64,000 bases of DNA from Phoronis australis (Eukaryota > Phoronida > Phoronidae), in assembly GCA_002633005.1 (NCBI GenBank), contig NMRA01000555.1, positions 153,867 through 217,866 of the forward strand, given 5' to 3'. The notes under the pieces are model-generated. The model searched no databases. It saw only the letters and a list, made by a program, of their open reading frames with translations, and was not told where the DNA came from. Shown here in pieces: positions 22,579-36,252 of this stretch (position 1 is the stretch's first letter; the number at the start of each line of letters is the position of its first letter). The translations under genes and the position numbers were made by a program.

Positions 22579-25440
22579 TAAGTTATGTTACGTTCTTTAT
22601 ACAGTGTAGTGAAAATTTATTTGCCGCAGTCGTAAGACCACCTATATTTTGTCGATTAAAAACAGACGTGTTCATTGACAAAATCAAAGTTTTGAGAAAA
22701 CTCAGAAAAATCCTATCTAGTCTCAATTCCAAACAATTCAAATCTAATCACTTGTAAAAAGTAAAGATTCAGCAATGTAGGGACATTGCTTGCCGTAGTC
22801 TTCTGCTCTACAGTTCTACCGGTAAATGATTGTTGAGATCAGGTGTGTACATGTATGTGAGTGCTTGTGCGGATGTGTGAGTGCTTCTGTTTATCGTGTA
22901 TGTGTTAATGCTGTATTAAGTCTACAGTACTGTGCGTTTGGAAATACTAGAGTCTTAATGCAATTATCAGCAACACTTTGTTGAAAATATCACACGACTT
23001 AATCTAGGTCTGCCCTGTATTTGGAAACAATTGATAACGGATTTTATTAGTGTCATTGGTTGAACTTGCGGACTTGTGATTGATTGAGGCTGCGAAGTGA
23101 AGTTAAGTAATCGAAACGCATTAAGGCGGTTCTAGGCTGCACAACTGTCAAGCAGATATAAATTAGAGTGATAACAAAAATCGCAATTAAGAGCCCCTTG
23201 TACGGTACTTAGGTGACAGTTGAGTGGCCGGATAATGATTTTTGCGCAAAAAGTACATTAGATTTAAAAGAGAAAACAGGTCGCCTCGGGTGAAAGGCGG
23301 ATTGGACACCAATTAACCAGTTCTTCAGAAAAGCCAGCACGTGTCCGGCTTAAGCAGCATGACTAGAGTGATGAAATTACAAAAAGATCTAAAGCTTTGA
23401 TGTATTTGAAAAGTCGTATAGCGTTTTGTGGGTGGTATGGAAACACTAGTAGCCAGCATGTGTAATTCTGCTGCCATGTCGCAACATCATTGTCACCGAA
23501 TAGGTTTGACTAAGCTCGAACTGAAAACCCAGGCGTGTTGAGCAGAGTCAGGGGGTAATGGCTGTCTCAGGAGAAGCGCGACGTCTATTGAAAAAGAAGG
23601 ACATTAAAACCGCATCCACCGCAAAATATACAGAGAAGAAATAATCTATTCACGCAGTAAGGATTGGTGTCTATCGAGACGGGTGAAACTGATGGTCATA
23701 AGGGGTGCTAGATATTTTATTGCGCCTGTGATTGAGCAAGTTTTATTCACATGCACACCCCGAATACAGTAGCCAAGTCCAGCGAATATGAAATAGCCTT
23801 ACCAGCTAATTAATGATAAAATATTTATAAAATTGTCATACGAACAAAATAGTAGACATATGTTATGTCTAGTTGTAGAAGTAATAGTACCAGTAGCAGC
23901 AGCAGCAGCAGCAGCAGTATTAGAAGCAAAGGCAAGAGTGGAAATATTATTTCTACATTCTACTCTCCAAGAATCCATCCAGGTGGATTAGGTTTGTGGA
24001 ACCGCCGCCTCCAAAAGAGCAATGTTTCTGGTACAAACTTTTATGAAAATGTGATTTTCTGAAAAGTGAATTAAGACTGAAATTTGTCTGAACGTTCCTG
24101 CTTCATAATTGCCGAGTAATGGCTTTAAACAAGTAATTGTAAGTTCCCCACTGTCCAGAAATAATTTATAGAAATTATCTAAGAAACTAGCAGCCAGTAT
24201 TTTATCAGAGACTTTGCATGTTGGCTCAAATGATATTCAAATATTTTTCAAAAATACTTATGCGGAGCGTAATACAAAATGTCTTACTTCGGTATTAGGT
24301 CCCTTTTCATGAAAAAGACCCCTGATCTCTACGAGTGCGTCACTTTTTCGTGTCCACTTTTTAAATGTGTGGGTATCCTCATATTCCAGTTACATATCGC
24401 GTAAAATACATAGTTGGTCATCCGTATACTAATGACACTTAAAACCTTGAGCATCATGTACTGTCGCCATCTAATGTTCGGACACAGCGTAAGCAATTTC
24501 CCAAATGTCTCGTAAATTACCTGTGGCCACTAATTGAGTTTAGTCTTCAGCAAAAATCTTCAGCTATTTGTCCGTAAACACCAAGCTCAGAAATGTCTTC
24601 TTACTTGTAGAGTATAAACTTTCAAGTTCAACCTAAACAGACAGATGCCCGGAGCTCTACAGTGTATGTCGCTGGATATTGAAACTTTTCGGACAGTGGT
24701 CAGATTATTAGTTGAATTCAGAATGACGTGACTTTACTTACACCACTAGAATCAAAACCAAATGTCTCGGAACGCAGACAGTTGTAGACTGCGCCGCAAG
24801 AAACTCACGAAATCGCGAGTTTTCGCGAGGCCATGTATCACGTGATCACACTATAGCTTTATTTTAAGTCCAGGGCCGAGTTGCATAAAGCTTCAAAAGA
24901 TATCCGCTGGATAAGGTTGATTGTTGCATGACGTCATGTGCATTGTTCAACAATAATAACGTGACGCGTGATAATGCGGCGTCATTGTTGCTATACGGCG
25001 TATAACTTTTATGCAACTGGGCCCAGATGATTAGAACCCGGGTCATCAGTTCTGGTGAAGGACGAAGTACATCCAGATAAAAACGCCTAGTGAGAACTTG
25101 TACGACCCACACAACCACAGAGAACACATATAGTATAAATCTGTAGTGTTCAAAATTAGAAATGAATTCAACGAATTGCAAACTGATCTAGACACGAGCT
25201 GACACATCACGTGACGCCGGCGACCCTGATCATTGGCCGTCGGGCTTCACGTGCCGAGCTCCAAGCAACGCGAGTGGAGACGACTGTGGCCACTCCATGA
25301 CAAACCTTATGCAAGGAACGCCTCTGTCAATAATCTATTACGAATGCGTTAAAAATTACATCTCATTAGTAACCGCGTCATATTAAGCACATCTGAGGAC
25401 CGACTCGTCTCAGATGAGCAGCTAAACCCATGCCATCAAC
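22579..25440. other. Intergenic sequence upstream of the GPCR gene
   Basis: Only a CAG microsatellite (23891-23917) is clear. An open frame running out of the gap (to 22757) ends in a Lys/Leu-rich stretch that I do not recognise. The GPCR promoter or an upstream non-coding exon may lie here but could not be placed. Confidence 0.5.
23891..23917. repeat. (CAG)n microsatellite
   Basis: Nine near-perfect CAG units (one TAG early). It falls in a short open frame, giving poly-Ser, but there is no sign that it is coding. Confidence 0.9.
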
Positions 25441-25576
25441 ATGGCTGGCATCAATTACATCGCGGACAATACAACTTTGTCGTTGATTAGCAACGTCCGT
25501 GGTAACACGAGTGGTGATGACTACGGACCTAGTCAGCTGTCTGTTGTTGCGGTGGCGATCTTGCTTTGCGCCATAG
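25441..25576 (+). CDS. GPCR exon 1 (N-terminus, start of TM1)
   Basis: Starts at ATG 25441 in a strong context (aacATGG) and ends in phase 1 before donor GTGAGT. It encodes MAGINYIADNTTLSLIS, then NVRGNTSGDDYGPSQLSV and VAVAILLCAI. A second ATG at 25431 opens an out-of-frame upstream frame overlapping the start, which could dampen translation. The join to exon 2 (G+AC = Asp) gives a continuous TM1. Confidence 0.85.
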
Positions 25577-28500
25577 GTGAGTACCTGATAACGAAAAAAT
25601 GAAGACAGTCACACTTTATATCTTCGATCAAAATTTAGAGATAAATAAATTAAACAATGCGTTATCTCTTTATCGGGACTTAAACGAGTAAAATGTGCCT
25701 TTTTAAACATTGCAGTGGAACAAATATTAAAACTAAATGAGATTAAATAAAATCGACTAATCTTGAGGTGATTTCCAGTGACGAAAATTAAGGAAGTCAT
25801 GGAGGCTGAATTATCGAAACTGGCGTTTAAAAATATTTATGAACAATGCAAGTTTGTCTTGATGAAAATATATCTGTCTGTTTACGGTATGGTTTACACG
25901 CGATTTAAAGGAATATTTGAGAAGTTGGAGATTGCCCGTGTAGTGACATTGTGATAGACTACGGCACTAACGACCGTCATCATTCAACTAATCAACGTAT
26001 TATCGCCTACATTCTAACTCATGTTAGTCGACTTCAGGTGATTTTAATTGTGTGATTTGTCACGCAAATTGCACGCTGTATATGTGTGTGTGTATCATTC
26101 ACGGAGCCCAAATTTGAAGTTGTATCTCGCCACGCACGCGCGATCGTGGTTAAAGGGGACTAATGCTAACACTAGAGGTCTTCGCCTAAGGACAAGGTCT
26201 TGGTTCTTTTGTGGTGCTCTTCATCGAGAATAATGAAAATGTGATCGCTTATTGACTCGTAGAAAATTGAGCAAGTAAAGAAATCCAGATTTTTAAATAG
26301 GCTGTGGGCCGTACCTTAGATATTTTCAATCTGTGGTCCATGGGGACAACTTCATTTTCCTGTGTAGATAAGTGTTTCTTCAAGCATTTGATATTCGTAA
26401 ACTTCCTGCATTTGAAGTTGCATACACTGTATGTATCGTAAAGACTTCGTGAGATTACGTGAGATATTGTCGGGTATTTTAAATGAGAACACGTGATTTT
26501 GGCTAGGTTTTTCTGCTAGCGAGACAGCTACTGAACAGTACACAGTTTTTAATGCCCTCCTAATAGACATGCACTATTATTGAGCAAGAGGTGGCGCTGC
26601 ATGCTGCCTCTTCAGTCAATCGCAAAACACTGGGGATGTGTAGAATGTATTACGGTATCGCTTCACGTACTGCAGTGTTCTTCCACATGTGTTGCTGTAG
26701 GTGATTGCTATAGTATACCCGGTACGCATTTAAACCGTAAACTCAACTTGTCGCGTGTGTATTTTCGTGAATTACGTTGCCACAAGTCAATGATTGCGTC
26801 ACGAAGATAATAGGAGTGTGCGTCAATCGTTCGCCAAGTGTTGTCACTGACATCCTCCTCGTGTTCACAAGAGTCCCGGGTTTTGAGAACCGGCTTGATG
26901 CCTGTTATGAAGTGGACAAAAGTGGTTCTCAAAGTGTGAGACCCCCTGTTACAATTACGTGTGCAAGTACAGGACAAGTAACAAAAGCAGGATGGGCAAG
27001 ACCAACTACTAAATGCTGGCTTTGTGTTTGTCTTCAAAAGGTCATATTCATTAACGTACTGAATGGTGAAAAATGAAACTGATAATCGGGCAAATCTTCA
27101 ACTTTCCAGTTCTGTTGATATCCATTACAAATAATGTAAGCGTCAACGAATACTTGTTTTCACAACAGCTGCGTCTTCTGTAGGGGTCTAGAGCATACTG
27201 TTTCTAAATGGATGTTACTGATGAAATTAATGTCATATGTATCACATTTTTAAAAATTCTTTTTCCAACCGTGATTGTAGCAAGCTTTTGATTTTTACGG
27301 TATTTTGTACACTCGTAGTTATTATTATCATTTACATGTTATTCCATTCCATACACTTTTACATTTTGTGCAAGTACAAAGTATGTACAATTTAGAGCAC
27401 GTAAAACCATTTGAATATGCAAGTTTGACCTTTTCAGAGTTCTGAAGCTTACATTGATTCGGTTTGATATTGTTACCACAAACTGTCAGCAACTTTAGTA
27501 AATGTAAAGTAGACAAACGTGCAAAATTGTTTCCATTAAAATCGCAAAAAAATCATTAGAACTTCATTTTGAAACCAAATTTACCTTTATCTATTATAAA
27601 AGAAGATTGCGTTACCCTTCCCACAGGTCCATATCGGTATTATGGTATTTGGACACCTATATTCTCCTCCCCAACAGTTCCGCAACTAGTAAGCTACCGT
27701 TGTTATCCTTGCCCAATATTATGTTCTCCCGTCCCAACATTCTCTCTGCTCAAAATTCCTGAGATCCTATGTCCCTATTCATGATGCCTTCCCGGCTCAG
27801 TGCTAACTGGTTAGTTATAACGAAGGGCATCATTCCTTCGTATTATTAGTCTTCGTCAGTTGTCTAACAGATCCTGTAGAAAATTTCGCCTAGGATATGT
27901 GTCTGAGCTACCGTCCTGATTTTTTTAATCAAAATATTTTGCTCGAAGATCAGAAAAGTATAAACAGTGCAATCGACTAGAACTACATTACGTGGAGAAT
28001 ACGGTCAGTTGTGACCTACTTTTCATTTGGCGGAATTTGGCAGATGGCAGAACAAAAATATCGGCGAATCTTCACTGATTTTGTTCGAAATGTCCGGAAT
28101 TCTATGGCATCGTACACATAATTCGACTTTAAGGTAAATATCCATCTTTACATGAACATATTAGATCAGAGGCCTTGTCAGTTTTCAAGTGAAGGTGAAT
28201 CCCGTGTGGGGCGGAACTTCCCTGGCTCCGAAATACTTTTCCTCGAACATTTTTTTTCATCGTCGCAGCTTTACAAATTCTCAGCTGAAAAGTTCCGCCT
28301 GTTGTCTTTGTCAAAGCGTTTTCGGAAAGGCCAAAAAACACCCATCAATTCCACCAGGAACGTCATTTAGCGACTGTATTTGCCTATGATCTGACATGTT
28401 GCTCGTTTGTCGGGTGTCACGTGACTTTTTGCAAGGAGGCGGAGCTTGCGATAGGTCAATTACAGGGTGAGTGGACGAGATTTTTAGTGTGCGTTAAGCT

Positions 28501-31500
28501 AGAAATATGTGTTACTCTTTACGTATGATCAGTGCCGTGTCATCAACTAAACTACGCCATAGGGCCCGGAGCACGACATTGTCTCACAAAGAAGTTTTGT
28601 TTAGAAATCTTATGACCACCGTAAACCATGTGTGCGTCGACCGAAAGTATTTTCGAGAGCAAAAGGCTCCGTGTATGAAACAACATAAATGTGCTTATTA
28701 TAGGCACTGCAAGTTGCTATACTAAGTTGTTTTACTGCAAAGCACGTTTTGCTTGTGAACTGTTCCTTATCTCCATCAGTAACTCAATTTTGATGGAGGC
28801 TTGAGTAGGCGAGCAGCTGTTTACGATGTCTCTTCAATGACGTTTAATCGAGTATCGCTGAATGCATCAAAAGAACACCTAAACAATCGAGAACTGGAAA
28901 TACATATACGTATAAATACATATACGTATAAATACATATACGTATAAATACATATGCGTATAAATACAAATACGTATAAATACACATACGTATAAATACA
29001 CATACGTATAAATTCATATACGTATAAATACATATACGTATAAATACCTACATGTAACTAGTGTCAAACTTTTCTCGTTGATAACTTCGTCGGAGAATTC
29101 AAATTTTGCACGCGCGTACGTCATACAAATTAGCTACGACTCTATTATGTTTATATAAAATTGACTTAAAAGAAGTTGGATTTTTACCTTAAAAACCGAA
29201 ATATCAGCAACCAACCAAAATGTTTTTAAAATTATTTCCAAGTATTTACTGATAGCTGATAACCTAGATGTTTGATGTCACGAGTTTCCCTCGATCACAG
29301 ACTAGAACATAAGTGATTTTTTAAATCTACCCAAGCTCTACAGTATTTTATATTCCAGAAAGCATTGAAAATCGAAAGTTGGAAAATGATCTATCAACAT
29401 TTTTCACGTAATTATTGAATGCGTCCCAAGTAACTGGGACATTTGGAACATAGAAATACTTTAAAATTTTTCCATTTTAAAAGTATTTGAAAATAACTAC
29501 AAGAGTAGTCACGACAAACAGAGTTATCATTTTATTCAACAGTAGCATTTTCAACAAAAATCTACGAAGGTTGTCTTTTTACCGTAGTTACAATTAAGTG
29601 CAATAAACAATCTAAGGAGCCCTTTTCAAATTATTGCGTAAAATAAACAATACGGTGCTCAATTTTTTTCTAGAACTGGCGACAAATCGAGTACCAGAAT
29701 ATGGAATTTTAATCGTTTTTTTCGCCATCTCAGGCAGCCACCGAATTATTCCAGGAATCCTGTGGCTACAAATTGAACAGTGAATGGACATACAAGTTTA
29801 CGCAACATAGTAAAAGTTTACTAGAACGGTCAGCTAGTCCCCGAAGTAACGTACACTGTATAATATATTTCAAGTAGACTTTTCAAGTTAATGCACGCAC
29901 AAAGAGCAATTTTAACAAAGTAATAATGACCGACGAAAGCTTCCGTAATGGATACACGTAAAAAAGCGTCAATTGTCAGGTGACCTGAATCACTATGAAG
30001 GGAATATTTTTTGTCACGGCCGCCATTAATTCGCGGATTTATTTGGTTTGTGCACCTTCCGGATTTTACGCTTTCTTTTACAGCGCATGCACTTTCGTTC
30101 TCAAGGCCTTCGTGTGACCAGAAGAAAAACTTACCAGTGACAAAATGGCGACACCTCGCCAAAAGTTGTCGCCTCGTTTTTTTCCTGGGAATTTTAATTA
30201 CAAAGAAGGAAAGTTTCTGATCATCGAAAACGCTCACATGCCTTGGTAAGCGCTCAAACATAGCCTAATTAGACGTTACTCAAGTCTCATTTTGGGAAGA
30301 AGTTCATTAGCAATTTGAACGTGACTTGACGTTTCATCCGGTTTTCTTCGCTTAAATCACTATTTGTGTGAAAGAACATTGATTTCCAAACTCGAATTTT
30401 AATTTGATATACAGTTATTTGTTTTGCAAAGAGACTATGCGTTGGCCAGTGACATGATAGTCACGCATTCGGAAATTCTCGTTATATTTTCTTCTCGCAA
30501 CGGCAGTCATTGAAGTCACTTTTTTCAACACTAAAAATAACGTAATCAGGCTTTGTTCAGTCACTTTTCCGTCAACAGATCGTTAGCACAGATATTCGCT
30601 GTGAAAGTAGACTTTGAGTTAACCTACTTTTTAAGAATATCTCAAACCTTAATGACAAACATTGGCTGTTTTCACTATATTTTAAATATGCATGTCTAGC
30701 AAAGTAACTTATCTTCATTTTCGGGCAACTTCAAATACGAATTACATAGAAAAAAATTTAGAAGAACCAGTTTCAATCGCGTGGAAATTTGATTACTACT
30801 TATCCGATATCAAAGGTTACAGGGCTGTCTCTAAAATCGAATCTCCTACCATGCATGGAGCAGTTCCGTGTACATGTATCGGAAAACGAAAACTAAACGT
30901 TTTGATCATGAGGGAGCTGTGCCTCTGCGTGCATAGGATCGATGAGAACGCCAATGCATCGAGTCCGACCGAGTCGCCGTGACTTTGTGTTCACAAACAC
31001 AGCAAGTTGTGAACAAAACATCCTCACCCAAATTCATTAATATGATAGGTAATTTCGCCATTTCGATCCCGTGCTCATGGCGCACTTTAACCACCGACTC
31101 GATTTGTTTTATCCATTCCTTGATCTAGTCTCACGGCGCGTGGTGTGGATCATAATGAACTGTTGGCCTACTTAACTGGCCCCGCCTTTGTCCTAGTTTG
31201 ACCCGGGAACATTCACAAACTTAAAACATTTTAGTCATAATTAAGTTAATTACGCATTGCAAATTCGGTTGACGTTGAATGTTGAAATAGCGAAAATGGT
31301 TAAGGCATTCATATTGTATGTTGAATTGACCAGAAACATGTTTTCACCGAATAATTAAGAGATAACCGTCAGATTTTGAGTACTTTCACTCAGCTCCGGC
31401 AACTAGATTTAATTTGAACTTCGGAACACAAGTCCTCGAAAACGGTTCCGTGAACTTCACTGAAACTTTCATTGTTAGTATTTATTTATCAATTTTAAAA

Positions 31501-34500
31501 AGGTTGTAAAGATTTTCCTTTTAAACACCGTAAGATAGACAAATACCACTGTTTTTTTTACAAAATATCTTACGTTTTGCAAGATATTTTTGTATAGAAA
31601 AAAAACTAAGTGAGTCGTCAAAAATTCCTAGCAATGTTTTTGAGGAAAATTGTATAGTTTTAGCCTAAAAAGGTTTCATTAAAATCGATCAAGAGTTATT
31701 TTGCTGTGAATGAAAACACGATATTTTTACTTAAAAGTGGTGGATGCATAATTAGGATAAAGGCACCTAAATATACTTATAAAGCATTTTTTTAAAATCC
31801 CTGTTTTTTTTTGCTTTCAGAAAATAGTTTCATATTTTTACAAGATGATGTAGTATGTTTGTTATACATACGTTGAATTAAGATCAGTAAATAGGGTTTG
31901 ATATAATATTGAGGTGCATGTCCTGTAGTAGTCTGAAATCAGGCTTTGTCCGGCAAAAAATACCTCCAAAAGTTGCCACAAATGGGACAAGATTTGTTTG
32001 TTTAAAAGGATACTAAACCCTGTTTTGAGGATTTCAACCAATCTTGGACATATCACCTGTTAATGTATCAGTGTCATCAATCTTAAACGATGAAGTCAGC
32101 AATCAACAAGTAAGGCATACTCCCTGTGTCACAGATTGGATATCATGGTCCTTGGTGAGTGGTCTTTCGCCACATCTGCCGTGTAATTTACTTAAACCGT
32201 AGGTCTAGCTTGCCCATGTAGCAGGTTTTGAAAGGATTTGATGAACATCCAAATTTTCCCGGCATGTTTCGAGGTGTACTTCTCTTTCCCAAAGGTACAA
32301 GAACCGGCATGATGTAAAGTTCAGTATTTTCTTCGGTATTTCTTGTGTGCACAACCAGCGTCGTCACACTCGGGGCAGACCCATAGATTCTCGGGTTTCC
32401 ACGTCATCAAGTCGGACAAGGTTCTTTGACTAACCACTCCGACCAACTGCTGCTTACACAGTCGTCAGGCCATGCAACTGGCTATCAACACTACAGCCTC
32501 TCTCATGTCCAAACAGTTTCATTCTGTCAATTGCATCTCCATTCTCCTGTGGCTCCATCTCTCTGAGCGCTCCGAGAATCTCACCCTCTCTCAATCTGAG
32601 GGCGCCCCCTGTATTGGTGCATTTCTCGCTAATTTGTCAGCTTTCTCATTTCCGGTGACACCGGCATGCTAAGGGGAGAATATCCAAGTCAGCTTTCTTA
32701 GTAAATGCAGCAGCCAATCGGATTTGAGATATCCCTTTTCGATTTTTCTCAGCATCGTCTCAGAGTCTGTCACAAAAACTGCGCAGGTATGAGTGCTTTC
32801 CTGTAGTCATGCAAGTGCCTTTTCAGCAGCAACCTCATCCATCTTCATACTAGATGCCGTGATCTCATATGCCTCACCATTTTCTGCTACTATCTTGCCA
32901 TATACATTGACTACATCGCCCCATCCAGATCTTTCTCCTTTTTTAACCGATCCATCAGTGTACACCACAGCATCTCCCTCACCACAATTTTCATAGACCA
33001 GCTCGAGAATTTCACTGTTAACTGCACAAGCCGCCCTGTCACGACACTCTCGGCCCATGGTAATGACAACCCTGGTGAATCTGCTATCTGTTTTGTCATC
33101 CATCTTCATATACTCTTCTCCTCTACGAACCAAATCCAGCTCACACACTCTTTCTACTGTGATCTGCGCTGCTGCCAACCATGATTTGCAACAATTTATT
33201 CTGGTGCCTTTGGGTACAGCCAACTGATCATGCAAGAAATGTCTCCTGTTTTTAGCCAACCGGAACATTGCTTTCACCTGGGCTAGTGTGTGCCTTTGTT
33301 CAACACTCGAGAGCCCCAGAATGTATCTCATTGCTGCTATTGGGATGTCCTGGGTACATTCAAGGATAATTTGCATCCCAGTGTTCTGTATCCTCTCTAA
33401 TTTCACCATTTGTGTCTCGGATGCTGTGAAGATGCCCAATCAATGACTAACAATACTACCGCCTTGCAGAAGATCAATAGCTGGCGTTGTTCTACTCTAC
33501 AGGTGGCCGTGGTCTTTATTGCAGCTAGTCCATGTGCGCACCGCTTAATTAAGTGGTTCACATGCTCTTTGTAACTCAACGTCCTGTCAAACGTTATCCC
33601 CCGGAACTTAAGACAAGGTACTCTTTCCACTTCCTCTCCCCCTCTTCTCACTTGTGTCAGATCTTACTTTACAATATATGTGGTTATCCAGAGAACACCA
33701 GAGCGCTACTGTCTTAGCGGGGTTCACAACTGAAAAAAGGCCAGTGTCATAAGTGAACGCTCATGCAGGTGTGAGACACGATGGGCCAATAACAAGCCCC
33801 TAGAAGTGATTTAAAAGGAGTTTTTAAATTTTCCTCCAAATTTTTAGGGTTGTCGAAGGTTACGAAGCATTAATTTGAATCAGAAGATGGGTTGGAAAAA
33901 TAGTTCTTATTATTTGTTAATAGGTCAAAATAGGTATCTTTTGAAATAAGATAGAGTCCACACTGCCCCTAAACGTAGCGACAATTCGTTCCAGGAATAA
34001 CGTGCTCTAGAGTGAGTATGTGTCTGGACGGCACTTTTACAAGGAAAATTAAACGGCTAAATTAAACGTCTGTCCAAAAGCTTGTACGGTTCACGCCTGC
34101 CAAGTTGATCGGAATTCATGAAGTATGTATGTGCTACATGTATTTTGTGTCAAATACCCTTATTTTCAGCTTACCACAGAGCTTGTAGTAGAGACCAAGG
34201 GTTTATTAAATACTATAACGAAAACTAAACGTATGAAGACGAACAAAAAATGGTCTTTGCTGACTGACCGCTCCAAGGCCGTGACACGATGTTACAGGTA
34301 TGCTTAGGCACCGATAGCTTAGAGCCCGTGATTAATTGCAGGGTGACACCTGTTGACAACATTGATGCAACATTGTTTAGCTTCAATCGTAAGGGAAAAT
34401 GGGCTTCAATGTCCCTTTGCATGAAACAGTCCCAAATAGGGACTCAACTAAGCTCCCTAAATCTTTCGCCTACTTTTGTCTTTCTTTACTGACAGGTGTA

Positions 34501-36197
34501 AATTTTTATGTCAATTCAGCTTTATTGTGAGATCCCGTTTAATTAATTGATATTTTCTAGCAATATAACTAAAAACTGAGCCCAGAGTTCATTGAAATAA
34601 ACAGGGACTCAGTCCTGAAATTATAGGTGTTGCATGAAAAGATCCCTACTTATTTTCGATAATATTGACAATTTAACGTAGATTCCACTCTCAAATACTA
34701 ACAAAGTCAAAAGGTGACTTAGTATCAAACTTAAACAATGCAAGAAAGGGCAATCGATGTTTTTACATGTCCAAAACTACCTTGGTTGAATCCTAATTGG
34801 AACTGTTTCATGCAACCGGGCACAGGTGCTTAATAAATTCTGCTCGTGGGCGCACGTGCAGGTCTATACCTTTGAAATATTCTTCGCTGTATTCCACGAA
34901 ACGGAGAATTCGCCTATACAATGTATGGTGCTAAGGCAAAAATACTTGCATATACACTGAAGGTCACGGTTTTCAATTACTTAGTGACCTTCCACAAAAT
35001 CATGCTGGCAAAAACAAGAACTTATTTTTACAACAAAAACGTCAGAGATAATAGATTTCAAGAATTGTCTGCTAATAATAGGACAATTATTCAATTTTTT
35101 GTGCAAACATACATGTAGTCCCAGATCATGCGTCAATTCATCCGTTGCAAGACCGATTTTCACAGAAGATTGCTAAAAAATTAAGTTGTGTGTGTCGAGA
35201 AAATTATGTCAGTTTACATTAAGTACCTTGTGAATAAATACATCGACTTATTTTGACACGTCAATCAAGCTACGTACAAGCAATCAAAGTCCGCCATCTT
35301 TGTCCCACACAAAAGCGCGCGAATGGTTTTATGATGCGTTTGGAGCTCTTGCAATTCAGGCCAATGAAATACGACAAACGGGAGAGGAAAGGTGCCTTCA
35401 GATGTTAAAAGCATACACGTCTGGATGAACAAAGTGAAATAAATTCGCATTCATTCCCTCCCATAAATAGTGTTAATTTCACCTACATGTATCTGCCGTG
35501 AATAAACAATTCAACAAGGGATACATGTATGGGTGTCCGCGCGTGTCAATCGTGGTTTTGGTCGACAGCCAAGACATTTCTTAAACCTGACACCGAATCA
35601 CCAATGGACACTAAAAATTAAAACGCAGCGAAGTGGAGGATTTTGCACAATTACTTCACCGCTAGGGTCTCTAGTATCGCAAGCTCCCCACGTATTTGCT
35701 TAAAATTAGGTTTGCTTCCCGCTGGTTCCACGCATATTCACGATTGGTATATGAATGCTACTTGTTGGACATTTGTTTGTTGGATTGACAAAGACTTTAT
35801 GAAGCTGTTACAGGTCTTTTATGCAATAAAATCCATTTGCTTAATAAAGGCTAATTCACGGTTGCAACTGGCCGGGTGGACTGGTTCTCCTCCGTGTGTC
35901 CGGTATTGGCTGTAAAATAAGAGAAACGTATTTTAAATTTTCGTTGAGTTTACTAATAATCTTGTGCAAAGCTGTACTTAATTGCTCCAAGACGTTTTCT
36001 TGCTCAAGACATCAAAATAACACTGCGCTACAGAAACACAGCTTCAGAAAGATAATGGTCGTGCAATAAGTGGAGGGCTCCAGACCCCTTTACTTCGCCG
36101 CCCATGCTTGGTGGTAACAGTTTCAGACCAATAGGTCCAAAACTCGTAAAAGTTGATTTTTATTCAACCAAACGCTTATTTGTACAAAAAATAAATA

Positions 36198-36252
<55 letters not shown>

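Noticed and set aside
28821-29033. 70-residue Tyr/Val-rich frame
   Set aside because: It is the translation of the 16-bp minisatellite.
29830-30261. 143-residue minus-strand frame, among the longest in the window
   Set aside because: No signal peptide, domain or repeat is recognisable, and the frame length is within chance for 64 kb.
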